Of a DNA stretch of 64,000 nt, positions 34,209-42,159 are shown piece after piece. Position numbers and translations under genes: made by a program. Location: the NCBI RefSeq assembly GCF_008180865.1, contig NZ_VTEX01000002.1:248001-312000 (forward strand), read 5' to 3'. Position 1 is the stretch's first letter, and every line of letters begins with the position of its first letter. The stretch comes from Rossellomorea aquimaris. Its GTDB lineage: Bacteria > Bacillota > Bacilli > Bacillales > Bacillaceae_B. The notes under the pieces were generated by a model that worked only from the letters and a program-made list of their open reading frames with translations, made no database searches and was not told the DNA's origin.

Positions 34209-34339
34209 CTTTTTCACCTGTCACATCCCTTTCAACTCACGCTTGAATCCGTTGGTTTTGGGAACTCAAGCAATGCTTGATAGGTTTTCTCCATAATTAA
34301 AGCTACACTTAATTTATACTATTAAATGAGGTGGTTGTT

Positions 34340-35269
34340 TTGTTTGATATGAAAAAAGTAGGGAAACAAATCGCACAGTTAAGGAAGGAAAAAAACATTA
34401 CACAGATGGCGCTTGCAGATCTGTTAGGGACCAGTTTCCAAGCGGTAAGTAACTGGGAGCGGGGGCAGACAATGCCCGATATCTCTAAACTGCCTGAACT
34501 TGCAAAGATATTTCAAGTCAGCATAGACGATATTTTAACGAATACTAAAGGCACACAATTAGTCAAAGAACTGGTTGAGAACGAGACACTGGCTGATTCC
34601 AGGCCCATCCAAAAGGAAGAATTTATAAACGCGGCACCCATTCTTACATTAGACCAGGCAGACATGGTCTATCAAAACGTGCAGGGTGAATTATCTCCAG
34701 AGGAACTCTTTTTAATAGCACCTTATATTAATCAAGATTCGATTGATGCATTGGCTAAAAAGGAATTTGAATCAAGGCGTCTCGAGGGACTATCGTCAAT
34801 AGCAACGTACATCAGCCAGGATATCATTGACGAATGTGCAAAGAGGGAATGTGAGTCCTATGGGTTGGGAGCCTTGACTCCCTTGGCACCTTTCATCAGT
34901 CAGGATATCATAAATTCATGTGCCAAATTGGAACTTGAATCAAATGGCCTGAAAGGTTTAACTTCCATGGCACCCTTTATCAGCAAAGAAGTCATAGATG
35001 ATTGCGCAGCCAGGGAATTTGAGTCGACGGGGCTGGAAGCTTTGTCTTCCATGGCACCCTTTATCAGTGAGGAAATGCTCATTCATTGTGTAAAAGAAGG
35101 GTATAAGCATAACGGACTTAAATCCATTGTCGCAATCGCCCCATTTCTGAAGAAAGAGTACCTGAATGAACTTACCTTAGACGCCATATCTGAAAAGGGA
35201 ATAAGTGAAATCATTCCGATCATGCCCTATATTGACCAGAAATTCATTCAAGATAAAATCCCTAAATAA
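34340..35269 (+). CDS. XRE-type regulator with tandem ~31-residue helical repeats
   Basis: About 309 residues. An N-terminal HTH_3 domain (about 5-62: QIAQLRKEKNITQMALADLL, FQAVSNWERGQ) is followed by at least five repeats of about 31 residues (about 120-300), each of the form G-L-x-x-L-x-x-(M/I)-A-x-(F/Y)-I-S-x-(D/E)-x-I-x-x-C-A-x-(R/L)-E. The repeats look like a short alpha-solenoid. TTG 34340 fits the AGGTGG site best; ATG 34349 is possible. Bounded by GAGGGACGGACC palindromes on both sides. The solenoid probably senses a protein or peptide partner; that is inference. Confidence 0.82.
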   Translation: MFDMKKVGKQIAQLRKEKNITQMALADLLGTSFQAVSNWERGQTMPDISKLPELAKIFQVSIDDILTNTKGTQLVKELVENETLADSRPIQKEEFINAAPILTLDQADMVYQNVQGELSPEELFLIAPYINQDSIDALAKKEFESRRLEGLSSIATYISQDIIDECAKRECESYGLGALTPLAPFISQDIINSCAKLELESNGLKGLTSMAPFISKEVIDDCAAREFESTGLEALSSMAPFISEEMLIHCVKEGYKHNGLKSIVAIAPFLKKEYLNELTLDAISEKGISEIIPIMPYIDQKFIQDKIPK

Positions 35270-35278
35270 TTTTGAAAA

Positions 35279-35323
35279 GAGGGACGGACCTTAGCTTCCA
35301 CACGAAGCAAAGGTCCGTCCCTC
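35279..35323. repeat. GAGGGACGGACC palindrome, copy 3
   Basis: GAGGGACGGACCTT / AAGGTCCGTCCCTC arms with a 17-base variable centre; 9 bases after the XRE stop and 8 bases before the ABC-F stop, between convergent genes. Confidence 0.9.
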
Positions 35324-35330
35324 TAAACTA

Positions 35331-37256
35331 TCACTCACTATAACGAAGCCACAGTTCCATCTCAGCATCCAGTTCTTTCACGACATCAAGCTTCCTGCTA
35401 TACAGGTTATTCAGTTCATCGTATTCAATATGACCTGTCTCCATGGCTAGATCAATTTCTCTTAACTCGTTTTCTAGACTCCCGATTTTCTTCAACACTT
35501 TGGCCAGTATCATTTCCTCATTAATAACTTCAGATTTTCGCAATGGATTCTTGCTCTTTTCATCCACAGACCCTTTCCTCTCCTTCAGGCTCCGTATCCT
35601 TTCTATTTCACTCTTATACTCATCGTAATTCCCATGATAGCTTCTCAAAGAATAATCCTCTACAGCAATGATTCTCTCCGCCATCCGGTTGATAAAATAG
35701 CGATCGTGGGAAATGAAGAAAATCGTACCCCCAAAGTCTTCTAGGGCTTCCTCAAGGGTTTCGATTGAATCAATATCCAGATGATTCGTCGGCTCATCGA
35801 GTATCAGTAAATTGGTATCCTGAAATAACAGCATGGCAAGCTTCAACCTGATTCTTTCCCCACCTGACAGATGCTTCACTTTCTTGAAGACGGTGCCTTT
35901 GTAGAACATGAACTTCGCCAGGTATTCCCGAGCTTTTCCTTCATGTATGGAAAGATCCTCCCGGAAACAGTCCAGCACGGTGACTTCCTCATTATTAAAG
36001 GCAATATTTTGTGGCAAATAGGCTGCCTTTACATTGGCACCAAATTCTAACACCCCTTCATCCGGACGCTCTTCTCCCATAAGCATTTTTAAGAAAGTGG
36101 TTTTCCCGCTTCCATTCGGACCCAGCAAGCCTACCCTTTCTCCAAAACGAATCATGACGTCTGTGTTGTTAAAAATCTTTTTATTCTCATAGCGTTTAGA
36201 AAGCCCCACCGCCTTAATGGTTTCATTACCGGATCTCTCTGCAGCTCGCACATCCAGCCTCATATTCCTTCGATCAAACACTGGCTTATCGATGCGATCC
36301 ATCTTATCCAGCTTCTTTTGAACGCTTGCGGCTCTTTTAAAGAACTTGGTATTATCAGCCCTCATCGCCCAGTCACGCAGACTCAATACGGTCTTTTCCA
36401 TGCGGTGGATTTTCTTTTGCTGTTCCCTGAAATGCTCGTATTGAATGCGCATATTTTCTTCTTTCTGGCTGATAAAAGCCGAGTAGTTTCCCTTGTAGCT
36501 AATCGAACTCATATCCTCGATTTCCATGATCTTTGTCACGACGTTATCCAGAAAATAGCGGTCATGGGATACAATGATAACCATTCCTTTGTAGCTCTTC
36601 AGATACCCCTCCAGCCATTCAATCGATTCCATATCAAGGTGATTGGTCGGCTCATCAAGAAGCAGGATATCCGGCTCGTGAATCAGGAGCTTTCCGAGGA
36701 TGACCGTTGTCTTCTCCCCTCCGCTCAATAAGTCGAATTCCCTTTCCAAGAAGCTCTCCGTCAGCTGCAGCCCTGTGCAAACCCTGCTCATTTTTTCCTC
36801 TCGTTCATACCCTCCCTTTACTTCAAACAGCTGAGTGAGATCACTGTATTTAGTAAGTGCCCGCTGGAGCTCATCCTCCTGTAAAAAGGTCAACTGCTCT
36901 TCCAGTTCACGCATCTGTTTCTCCACTCTGTCAATCTCTTTAAAGGCCAGATTCAGAACATCACTGACTTTCACACCTTTTGGGTACAAAGGAGACTGTT
37001 CCAGATACGCTGTTGTCGCTCCCCTCGATATATGAATGAGACCTTCGTCATATCCATGACTCGATGTCTGGGGATAACCAGGATAGTAATTCATCGGCTC
37101 GATTCCTGCAATCAACTTCAAGATTGTGCTCTTACCGCTTCCATTTGCCCCAACGATTCCGACCTTATCCCCTTCATACACTTCCAACGTTACATCCTTC
37201 ACCACCAGCGTCGCTTCCATATATTTTCTAATCCCATTTAATTTTAGTTCCAACAT
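35331..37256 (-). CDS. ABC-F family ATPase (ribosome-associated, probable antibiotic resistance type)
   Basis: About 641 residues, two ABC domains and no membrane part. Walker A GANGSGKST and GPNGSGKTT, signatures LLSGGEKTT and LSGGERIRL, Walker B ILLLDEPTNHLD and LLILDEPTNHLD; the interdomain linker (about 255-345) is helical and charged, and a coiled-coil tail (about 540-640) follows. ATG 37256 is chosen for its GAGAAGGAACGTGT site. ABC-F proteins act at the ribosomal E site, and resistance types displace antibiotics. The 400-base leader with promoter, leader ORF and terminator argues for drug-induced expression as in vmlR or vga genes. Confidence 0.88.
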   Translation of the reverse strand: MLELKLNGIRKYMEATLVVKDVTLEVYEGDKVGIVGANGSGKSTILKLIAGIEPMNYYPGYPQTSSHGYDEGLIHISRGATTAYLEQSPLYPKGVKVSDVLNLAFKEIDRVEKQMRELEEQLTFLQEDELQRALTKYSDLTQLFEVKGGYEREEKMSRVCTGLQLTESFLEREFDLLSGGEKTTVILGKLLIHEPDILLLDEPTNHLDMESIEWLEGYLKSYKGMVIIVSHDRYFLDNVVTKIMEIEDMSSISYKGNYSAFISQKEENMRIQYEHFREQQKKIHRMEKTVLSLRDWAMRADNTKFFKRAASVQKKLDKMDRIDKPVFDRRNMRLDVRAAERSGNETIKAVGLSKRYENKKIFNNTDVMIRFGERVGLLGPNGSGKTTFLKMLMGEERPDEGVLEFGANVKAAYLPQNIAFNNEEVTVLDCFREDLSIHEGKAREYLAKFMFYKGTVFKKVKHLSGGERIRLKLAMLLFQDTNLLILDEPTNHLDIDSIETLEEALEDFGGTIFFISHDRYFINRMAERIIAVEDYSLRSYHGNYDEYKSEIERIRSLKERKGSVDEKSKNPLRKSEVINEEMILAKVLKKIGSLENELREIDLAMETGHIEYDELNNLYSRKLDVVKELDAEMELWLRYSE

Positions 37257-37326
37257 ACACGTTCCTTCTCTCATCCATATTTGACGTTACACTTTTAATG
37301 GATGGCGTTAAGAAAGACCTTCACTT

Positions 37327-37482
37327 CTATTCATTTGTATAATAAAAAAGACCGTAAGAAGAGGGTTTCTTCTTACAGTCCTGTAGCATCCATGTATCAT
37401 CATGTTCATAAAGCTGCCCAATCAGGCATATGCAAAAAAATGCCTGGCACAGCAAGCCTAAGTTGAATGCTTCACGAAACAT
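37327..37482 (-). CDS. Possible 51-residue leader-region ORF across the terminator
   Basis: ATG at 37482 opens MFREAFNLGLLCQAFFCI and runs 51 codons to TAG at 37327, ending GLFYYTNE, and spans the ABC-F leader terminator. An AGGATG site stands close upstream. Translation through this frame would melt the terminator stem, as expected of an attenuation leader. It might instead be chance; there is no homology I recognise. Confidence 0.35.
   Translation of the reverse strand: MFREAFNLGLLCQAFFCICLIGQLYEHDDTWMLQDCKKKPSSYGLFYYTNE
37344..37380 (-). terminator. Leader terminator (attenuator) upstream of the ABC-F gene
   Basis: Minus-strand stem GAC.GTAAGAAG / CTTCTTAC.GTC with a 7-base loop, followed by TTTTTTA; about 90 bases before the ABC-F start and 285 bases after its proposed transcription start. 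Confidence 0.8.
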
Positions 37483-37500
37483 GATCATCCTGATATCAGT

Positions 37501-37650
37501 AAAGTAAGTTTCCTTCTAATTGCCCTGATTCCATAAAGAGCATAACAAATAAGCCTATCTTTCGTAGACCTGTTCACACTCAATACAAAAATCCGTATTA
37601 ATTTAAAAAATAAATTAATTAGCAATTAGTTGGTTCCATAAACTTACTTT
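37501..37650 (-). promoter_or_regulatory. 11-bp long-range complementarity in the ABC-F leader
   Basis: AAAGTAAGTTT directly after the leader ribosome binding site (37640-37650, minus strand) is perfectly complementary to AAACTTACTTT at 37501-37511. Pairing would enclose the leader peptide start region, so a stalled or missing ribosome would change it. Confidence 0.6.
37619..37639 (-). CDS. Six-codon leader peptide MEPTNC
   Basis: ATG GAA CCA ACT AAT TGC TAA on the minus strand. A strong GGAGGAGGG site lies 11-12 bases upstream, only about 15 bases from the proposed transcript start. Such tiny ORFs sense ribosome-targeting drugs by stalling in antibiotic-inducible leaders. Confidence 0.55.
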   Translation of the reverse strand: MEPTNC

Positions 37651-37671
37651 CCCTCCTCCGACATTTTCTTA

Positions 37672-37700
37672 ATTATTGCACTTTTTGGTAAATTTGTAAA
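37672..37700 (-). promoter_or_regulatory. Probable promoter of the ABC-F leader
   Basis: TTTACA (37695-37700) and AATAAT (37672-37677) on the minus strand with 17-base spacing and a TG one base before the -10 element; start would fall near 37665, just ahead of the leader-peptide ribosome binding site. Confidence 0.6.
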
Positions 37701-37730
37701 TAGGCAGGCTGGGGTCCGTCCGGTGTCTGA

Positions 37731-38663
37731 TTACATTCTCATATAGGCAATTGTTTCTGCAATCCCCTGTTCATAGGATGTGTGCTGCCGCTTGCCCAAC
37801 AATCCATCCATCTTTTCTCCAGATAGAATGGTAGGTTCCGAGTTAATATACTGCATCTCCAACGCCTCACGCATTCCCTTACCTGCGAACAGAGCGTACA
37901 CAGCAAACATTGATTTCGAGATATAATAAAGCCCCTTATCTTTCCCAAGCTGCCTTTTTAGAATCTGCTCTACCTCGTTTCCTTTAATCGATGCTACCCC
38001 AGGTATATTCCAATTATGCCCGAATGCTTCCTCATGGCGCGCAAGCTCCACCATCGCTTTAGCCCCATCCTTGGTATATATGAATTCCCGGGCGACATTC
38101 CGGGGACCTACGAACCCTGCTTTCTTCTTTGTCAACAATTGCTCTAGTGTAAAGTGAATATAAGTGTTGGTCGCGTTGGGTCCATAAAAGTCGGGGACAT
38201 GGCAGATAAGTGCCGGAACAGAAGATTGCTTGATCATCTGTTCCATTTGTAAGCGCAGTTTTCCTTTACGTGTATGAGGGTGTTTTTCACTTTCTTCTGT
38301 CAGCTTTTCACCCCCGCTTCGTCCGTAGGCATAGATATTGTCTACAACGGCCAACCTGGCGTTGTTTTGTTCCGCTGCAAGGATGATATTTCCTGTAATG
38401 GTCATTAATGTTTGTTTCCACTCTTCATAAGGCAGGTTCATGGCATGAAAGATAATATCTCTGCCCTTTGACGCATGAATAAGCTGGTCTTGATTTTCTG
38501 CGTCCCCAGGGTTGATGGTGACACGTTCCATACCTCCGAATAACCTGGTCAACTTCTCTTTTCCTCTGGTAAATGCAACGACCTCGACACCCCTGCTGAT
38601 CAATTCCATTACAAGGGCATACCCCATTCCTCCAGAAGCACCTACCACCATTGCCTTTTTCAT
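37731..38663 (-). CDS. NAD(P)-dependent epimerase/dehydratase-family protein
   Basis: 310 residues, extended SDR. The N-terminal Rossmann motif is VVGASGGMGYALVMELISRG; the active-site region contains VVDNIYAYGRSGG (Tyr and the SDR serine/threonine are shifted to atypical positions), and substrate-side TNTYIHFTLEQLL. Related to NmrA-like and nucleoside-sugar epimerases. It follows a TetR regulator in the same direction, with a shared TTGACCAGTG motif ahead of both, so it should be derepressed by that regulator's ligand. Substrate unknown. Confidence 0.82.
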   Translation of the reverse strand: MKKAMVVGASGGMGYALVMELISRGVEVVAFTRGKEKLTRLFGGMERVTINPGDAENQDQLIHASKGRDIIFHAMNLPYEEWKQTLMTITGNIILAAEQNNARLAVVDNIYAYGRSGGEKLTEESEKHPHTRKGKLRLQMEQMIKQSSVPALICHVPDFYGPNATNTYIHFTLEQLLTKKKAGFVGPRNVAREFIYTKDGAKAMVELARHEEAFGHNWNIPGVASIKGNEVEQILKRQLGKDKGLYYISKSMFAVYALFAGKGMREALEMQYINSEPTILSGEKMDGLLGKRQHTSYEQGIAETIAYMRM

Positions 38664-38681
38664 TAAAAGTCCCCCTTTTAA

Positions 38682-38696
38682 TTAACCACTGGTCAA
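38682..38696. promoter_or_regulatory. TetR operator ahead of the epimerase gene
   Basis: TTAACCACTGGTCAA, a near-perfect dyad; its complement TTGACCAGTGGTTAA differs by one base from the site ahead of tetR at 39301-39315. Confidence 0.7.
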
Positions 38697-38712
38697 ATAC
38701 ATCCAAAAAATT

Positions 38713-39282
38713 TTATCCTATTGATTTAAGGACAAAATTCACGTGCGATTTTGCTAGGTTCTCCACTTCTTCATATGTTTCATCACAACGGCAGTAATGA
38801 CTGACAAACCCGTGTAGTGCCAGGAATATCGACCATGTCTGCTGGATAGTGATCTCATGGTCGCTTAGCTGGATAAGGGCTTGCGCGAATTTTTCATAGG
38901 ATTCGTTCGGTCCTTTGTTCACGTAGCTTTTGACTTCCTCATCAGCAAGCAGAAACATCATTTCATACTGGCTTTTATGACTCAGGCCGAATCGAATGAA
39001 GGCGAGAAGAATCCCCCTCAATTTCCCTTCGTTATCCATATCCTGATCCAACACATCATCCAGCCACTGATCCAACAGCTTAAAATCGGTTTCAATCATG
39101 GCATAGAACAATTCTGCTTTATTTTTGAAATGGTAGTAGATGGAGCCGTGACTGTATCCAAGCTCAGACGCAATCTGCCTCATGGACACCTGCTGATAGC
39201 CCTTCTTTAGAAAAAGCTCCCGTGCCGCCGCCATCACCATTTCTTTCGTTAGCTCCTGTGCTACTGCTTTTCTCGGTGACAT
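38713..39282 (-). CDS. TetR-family transcriptional repressor
   Basis: 189 residues. N-terminal HTH (about 12-58: AARELFLKKGYQQVSMRQIA, YSHGSIYYHFKNKAELF) is a textbook TetR_N domain; the C-terminal ligand domain contains GFVSHYCRCDETYEEV. The gene lies directly upstream of the epimerase gene. The motif TTGACCAGTG-TTTAATTAA occurs just upstream of its own start and, inverted, upstream of the epimerase, so it likely represses both. Confidence 0.9.
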   Translation of the reverse strand: MSPRKAVAQELTKEMVMAAARELFLKKGYQQVSMRQIASELGYSHGSIYYHFKNKAELFYAMIETDFKLLDQWLDDVLDQDMDNEGKLRGILLAFIRFGLSHKSQYEMMFLLADEEVKSYVNKGPNESYEKFAQALIQLSDHEITIQQTWSIFLALHGFVSHYCRCDETYEEVENLAKSHVNFVLKSIG

Positions 39283-39300
39283 ACAATTCCCATCCTTTTA

Positions 39301-39315
39301 TTGACCAGTGTTTAA
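39301..39315. promoter_or_regulatory. TetR operator ahead of its own gene
   Basis: TTGACCAGTGTTTAA followed by TTAAA, the second occurrence of the 19-bp motif found at 38682. Confidence 0.65.
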
Positions 39316-39365
39316 TTAAATAATACTTGGCTTACGAAGTTGATGTCAAGGATTTTTTTACCAAT

Positions 39366-39407
39366 AAGAGGGACGGACCTCCGGTAAGCCGGAGGTCCGT
39401 CCCTCTT
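39366..39407. repeat. GAGGGACGGACC palindrome, copy 4
   Basis: AAGAGGGACGGACCTCCGG / CCGGAGGTCCGTCCCTCTT, perfect 19-bp arms with a 4-base loop, 2 bases from the SDR stop. Confidence 0.92.
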
Positions 39408-39409
39408 AA

Positions 39410-40189
39410 TTACTTACCCAAAAAACCACCCTCTGATTTGATCAGCTGTCCGGTAATCCATCCGGAATCATCACTGGCTAAAAATCGGATCAACTTTGCT
39501 GCATCCTCGGGTTGACCCAGACGACCCATTGGAAACATCGGAAGTAAGTGATTCCTTAACTCTTCATTGATCCACCCTGAATCGGTCGGACCCGGATCAA
39601 TCGAATTGACGGTGATGCCAATTGGTGCGAGGCCGACGGATAATGGCTCCGTGATGGCAATCAACATGCCTTTTGATGCAATGTAGGCCAGGTTATTGGG
39701 ATCCGGACCCTTTGACACCATGTTGATGATCCGCCCGTCTTTTCTTTCAGGAAAGGCTATTCCATATCTCTTCGCAAACTCCATCGTCAGCATGAGGGTA
39801 CCGCTATTGTTCACTTGATAATGTTTATCCAGAATGTCTTTGTTCAAAGTCCTGAAATTAGCCGGTGACTCGAATGTGGCATTGTTTACTAGTATGCTTG
39901 GTGTTCCCAGAGTTTCCTCTACCCGATCCATTATTCGACGAGGCGATCCCTCTTCGCTCAGGTCAACCTCTATATGAAAAGCACGTACGCCCATTTGTTT
40001 TAATTCTTCACAAAAGGTTTCCGGAAACTCATTCTCTACTCCATTTCCACTCGCCTCATCAAACGCGGTCCAATGGGTAAAAAAGATATCTGCCCCGGCA
40101 CCAGCAAGCGAACGGCAAATCGCTGCTCCTATTCCTTTTGAACGGCTTGCTCCTGTCACGATTGCCACTTTATCTTTTAGATTGGTCAT
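39410..40189 (-). CDS. Short-chain dehydrogenase/reductase
   Basis: About 259 residues, classical SDR. The NAD(P) site reads VTGASRSKGIGAAICRSLAG, with an extra residue pair as in 3-ketoacyl-ACP-reductase relatives; NNATFE stands for the NNAG motif; catalytic Ser-Tyr-x3-Lys is recognisable as MVSKGPDPNNLAYIASKG. ATG 40189 is chosen because GGAGG stands 8 bases before it. A stand-alone gene whose stop is 2 bases from a GAGGGACGGACC palindrome. Oxidoreductase substrate unknown. Confidence 0.88.
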   Translation of the reverse strand: MTNLKDKVAIVTGASRSKGIGAAICRSLAGAGADIFFTHWTAFDEASGNGVENEFPETFCEELKQMGVRAFHIEVDLSEEGSPRRIMDRVEETLGTPSILVNNATFESPANFRTLNKDILDKHYQVNNSGTLMLTMEFAKRYGIAFPERKDGRIINMVSKGPDPNNLAYIASKGMLIAITEPLSVGLAPIGITVNSIDPGPTDSGWINEELRNHLLPMFPMGRLGQPEDAAKLIRFLASDDSGWITGQLIKSEGGFLGK

Positions 40190-40535
40190 TTCATATTCCT
40201 CCAATTTTTACAGGAAGCTAATAGATGTCACTAAGAGATGTATATATCCCTGCACACAAAAAAGCGGATACACAAGTATCCACTCAGGGTGTCGGGTATT
40301 CAATCACACCAGGTGCTCCTTGTATATGATGGTCAAATAGACACACTTCTCCCGTCAGAATGATAGGTTCATAGTCTATTGATCTCGTTCATCATTACAA
40401 GATTGTCCACATGTCTGATTGAAGTCCCCTTTCGTCTACATCTCTCACTAAGAAGTATAATGGAATTTTTTTCAATAGACAATCTATGGTTTTTGAAAAA
40501 GCTTCCTTTGCTTCCTATACTTCTGAGCCTTCAGA
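40190..40535. other. Intergenic region with possible gene remnant
   Basis: A minus-strand frame from about 40400 reads ILTGEVCLFDHHIQGAPGVI and ends EYPTP with a stop at about 40287, 4 bases before a terminator, but has no start codon or ribosome binding site. It may be the 3' stump of a lost gene. Nothing else is visible. Confidence 0.3.
40258..40283 (-). terminator. Rho-independent terminator
   Basis: Stem GTGGATAC / GTATCCGC, 4-base loop, then six T residues on the minus strand; the gene it once ended seems degraded. Confidence 0.75.
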
Positions 40536-40721
40536 TCAATGCCCCGAGCCGCCACCGGAGTCACGGCCACCTCCCATGGTGTAATTCCGATCTTCACCAG
40601 GTTTAGCAGAAGGGTGAATCCCCTGTACATGCCGGTCGTTTCCCCTTCTCTTTCGCCTGATATCGATGAGTAAAGCAAATAGTAAAGTTCCCGCTATCAG
40701 GATCACAAACCACCACATCAT
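40536..40721 (-). CDS. Small single-pass membrane protein
   Basis: 61 residues. A membrane segment (about 3-20: WWFVILIAGTLLFALLIDI) is followed by a basic stop-transfer RRKRRG and a hydrophilic tail ending in a Gly/Ser-rich GGGRDSGGGSGH. GGGGTGATGA precedes ATG 40721. The 'AKPGEDRNYTMGGG' tail resembles small conserved Bacillus membrane proteins I have seen unannotated. Function unknown. Confidence 0.65.
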   Translation of the reverse strand: MMWWFVILIAGTLLFALLIDIRRKRRGNDRHVQGIHPSAKPGEDRNYTMGGGRDSGGGSGH

Positions 40722-40801
40722 TCATCACCCCTTATACAGAGTATGAAGGCACATTGAATTTATCCTTTATATCAATATCAAATTAATGGTACATCCCCGT
40801 A

Positions 40802-41242
40802 TCAAAAATCGATATAAAACGGGTGTTTCGTTTCATCCAAACAGTATTCGATTCTTTCCCTGAAGTTCTTCCAATTGACCATATCCAAGGCTTCCTCAAC
40901 CGGAAAGAACCCGACTTCCAGACTTTCCGAGGAAGTGGTTGGCATCCCTCCTATCGCCCTGGCTAAAAACAGTGTGTTACAGATCGAACGGCTTACATTC
41001 TGAAACACCCCGCAAAATTTGACTACTTCGATATCTATCCCTGATTCTTCCTTCGTTTCCCGGATGGCCGCTTCCTTCAGGGACTCTCCTTCTTCCACTT
41101 GTCCCCCCGGCATTTCCCATCCTCTTCTGGGACCTTTGATTAACAGGATTTCTCCTTTTTCATTCTGTACGATCGTTGCTGCTGAGATGATATGTTTGGG
41201 TGGTGAGTAAATCGTTTGTGTACGTTGATCATTTGGAATCAA
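40802..41242 (-). CDS. Nudix hydrolase
   Basis: About 146 residues. The Nudix box is clear: GGQVEEGESLKEAAIRETKE then ESGIDI (G-x5-E-x7-R-E-x-x-E-E-x-G), giving a Mg2+-dependent hydrolase of a nucleoside diphosphate linked to X. TTG 41242 is preferred because AAGAGGAGGAGAAG ends 5-9 bases before it; the formal longer frame would begin inside that site and give an implausible VVVRKRRR start. Neighbours give no clue to substrate. Confidence 0.85.
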   Translation of the reverse strand: MIPNDQRTQTIYSPPKHIISAATIVQNEKGEILLIKGPRRGWEMPGGQVEEGESLKEAAIRETKEESGIDIEVVKFCGVFQNVSRSICNTLFLARAIGGMPTTSSESLEVGFFPVEEALDMVNWKNFRERIEYCLDETKHPFYIDF

Positions 41243-41317
41243 AAAACTTCTCCTCCTCTTCCTTACCACTACCAATTATTTCAAAAAACAATAAGGAACT
41301 CAATCGTTGTTTTAATA

Positions 41318-41352
41318 AAAACTGGAAAATCAAAATACTGATTCCCAGTTTT
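41318..41352 (-). terminator. Terminator of the kinase gene
   Basis: AAAACTGGGAATCA / TGATTTTCCAGTTTT stem then T-rich sequence on the minus strand. A perfect palindrome AGCTTAACT-T-AGTTAAGCT lies just upstream at 41374-41392. Confidence 0.7.
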
Positions 41353-41404
41353 ATTTTATAAGGTACAAGGTACAGCTTAACTTAGTTAAGCTATCCAACC
41401 GTTA

Positions 41405-41995
41405 TCAAGTCTTCAAAACAATATCAGCACTTTCCCATGGATGAAAGGTATTCAAATAATAATCTTCCGCCTTCCAATATCTATTCTCAAACTTGTCCCG
41501 TTTCTGTTTAGCAGTTTCTGCTTCCCGCATAAATCTCTTTTCCCGGGGACAATCCAAAAAGATGAGGTGGTGATAGAAGTCTGCCCATTCCTTCCTTTGG
41601 AGGAAGACACCTTCCACGATGATGAGACCTGACTGTGGAAGCGTAATCGTTCTACTGTCACGGGTATCCGTATGTGGATCATAAAACGGAAGGGTGATTT
41701 GATTGTCTTGCAACAGCTTGCTAAAAAAGTTTTCTCTTAACCAAACAACGTCCCATTGCAGGTGAAAATATTCATACCACTCTTCAAATCCAGTATGATA
41801 TCGTCGGTTGCGTTCAACGATGTGGTCATCGATATGAAAGATATGATGATCAATCTTTTCTTTTTTCAGGCTTTCCCTCAGTTGCTCCACAAACGTTGTT
41901 TTTCCGGAACGGCTCAGGCCGTCTATTCCTAAGATGGTTCTGTCATCAGATTGAATGGTAGCCAGGAGTTCCTTTATATCAAGTTGGATTTTCAT
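41405..41995 (-). CDS. Uridine kinase-like P-loop kinase
   Basis: About 196 residues. Walker A variant GIDGLSRSGKTTFVEQL near the N-terminus, HIDDHIVERNRRYH where uridine kinases have their DD substrate motif, and IVEGVFLQRKEW for the nucleotide-side loop. It is monofunctional and lacks a phosphoribosyltransferase domain. ATG 41995 is chosen because AAAGGAGAACATA precedes it. In Bacillus such proteins are annotated as 'kinase, uridine kinase family', actual substrate unproven. Confidence 0.82.
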   Translation of the reverse strand: MKIQLDIKELLATIQSDDRTILGIDGLSRSGKTTFVEQLRESLKKEKIDHHIFHIDDHIVERNRRYHTGFEEWYEYFHLQWDVVWLRENFFSKLLQDNQITLPFYDPHTDTRDSRTITLPQSGLIIVEGVFLQRKEWADFYHHLIFLDCPREKRFMREAETAKQKRDKFENRYWKAEDYYLNTFHPWESADIVLKT

Positions 41996-42159
41996 TATGT
42001 TCTCCTTTTTTTTAGAATCCGTCTCTATGCAATGTCGCATCAATGGCTTCGCTCATAAAACCCCAATTTATACATGAAATGGCCTCTCATAACAAAAAAG
42101 CGGACTTAGAGGGATGTATGAGTGAGCGGAAAGAAGTTTGTAGGTCGTTTGAGTATAGT

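Noticed and set aside
40287-40400. Peptide ILTGEVCLFDHHIQGAP near 40300-40400 (minus)
   Set aside because: The frame has no start codon and no ribosome binding site. It may be a gene stump next to a terminator, but there is not enough to call a gene.
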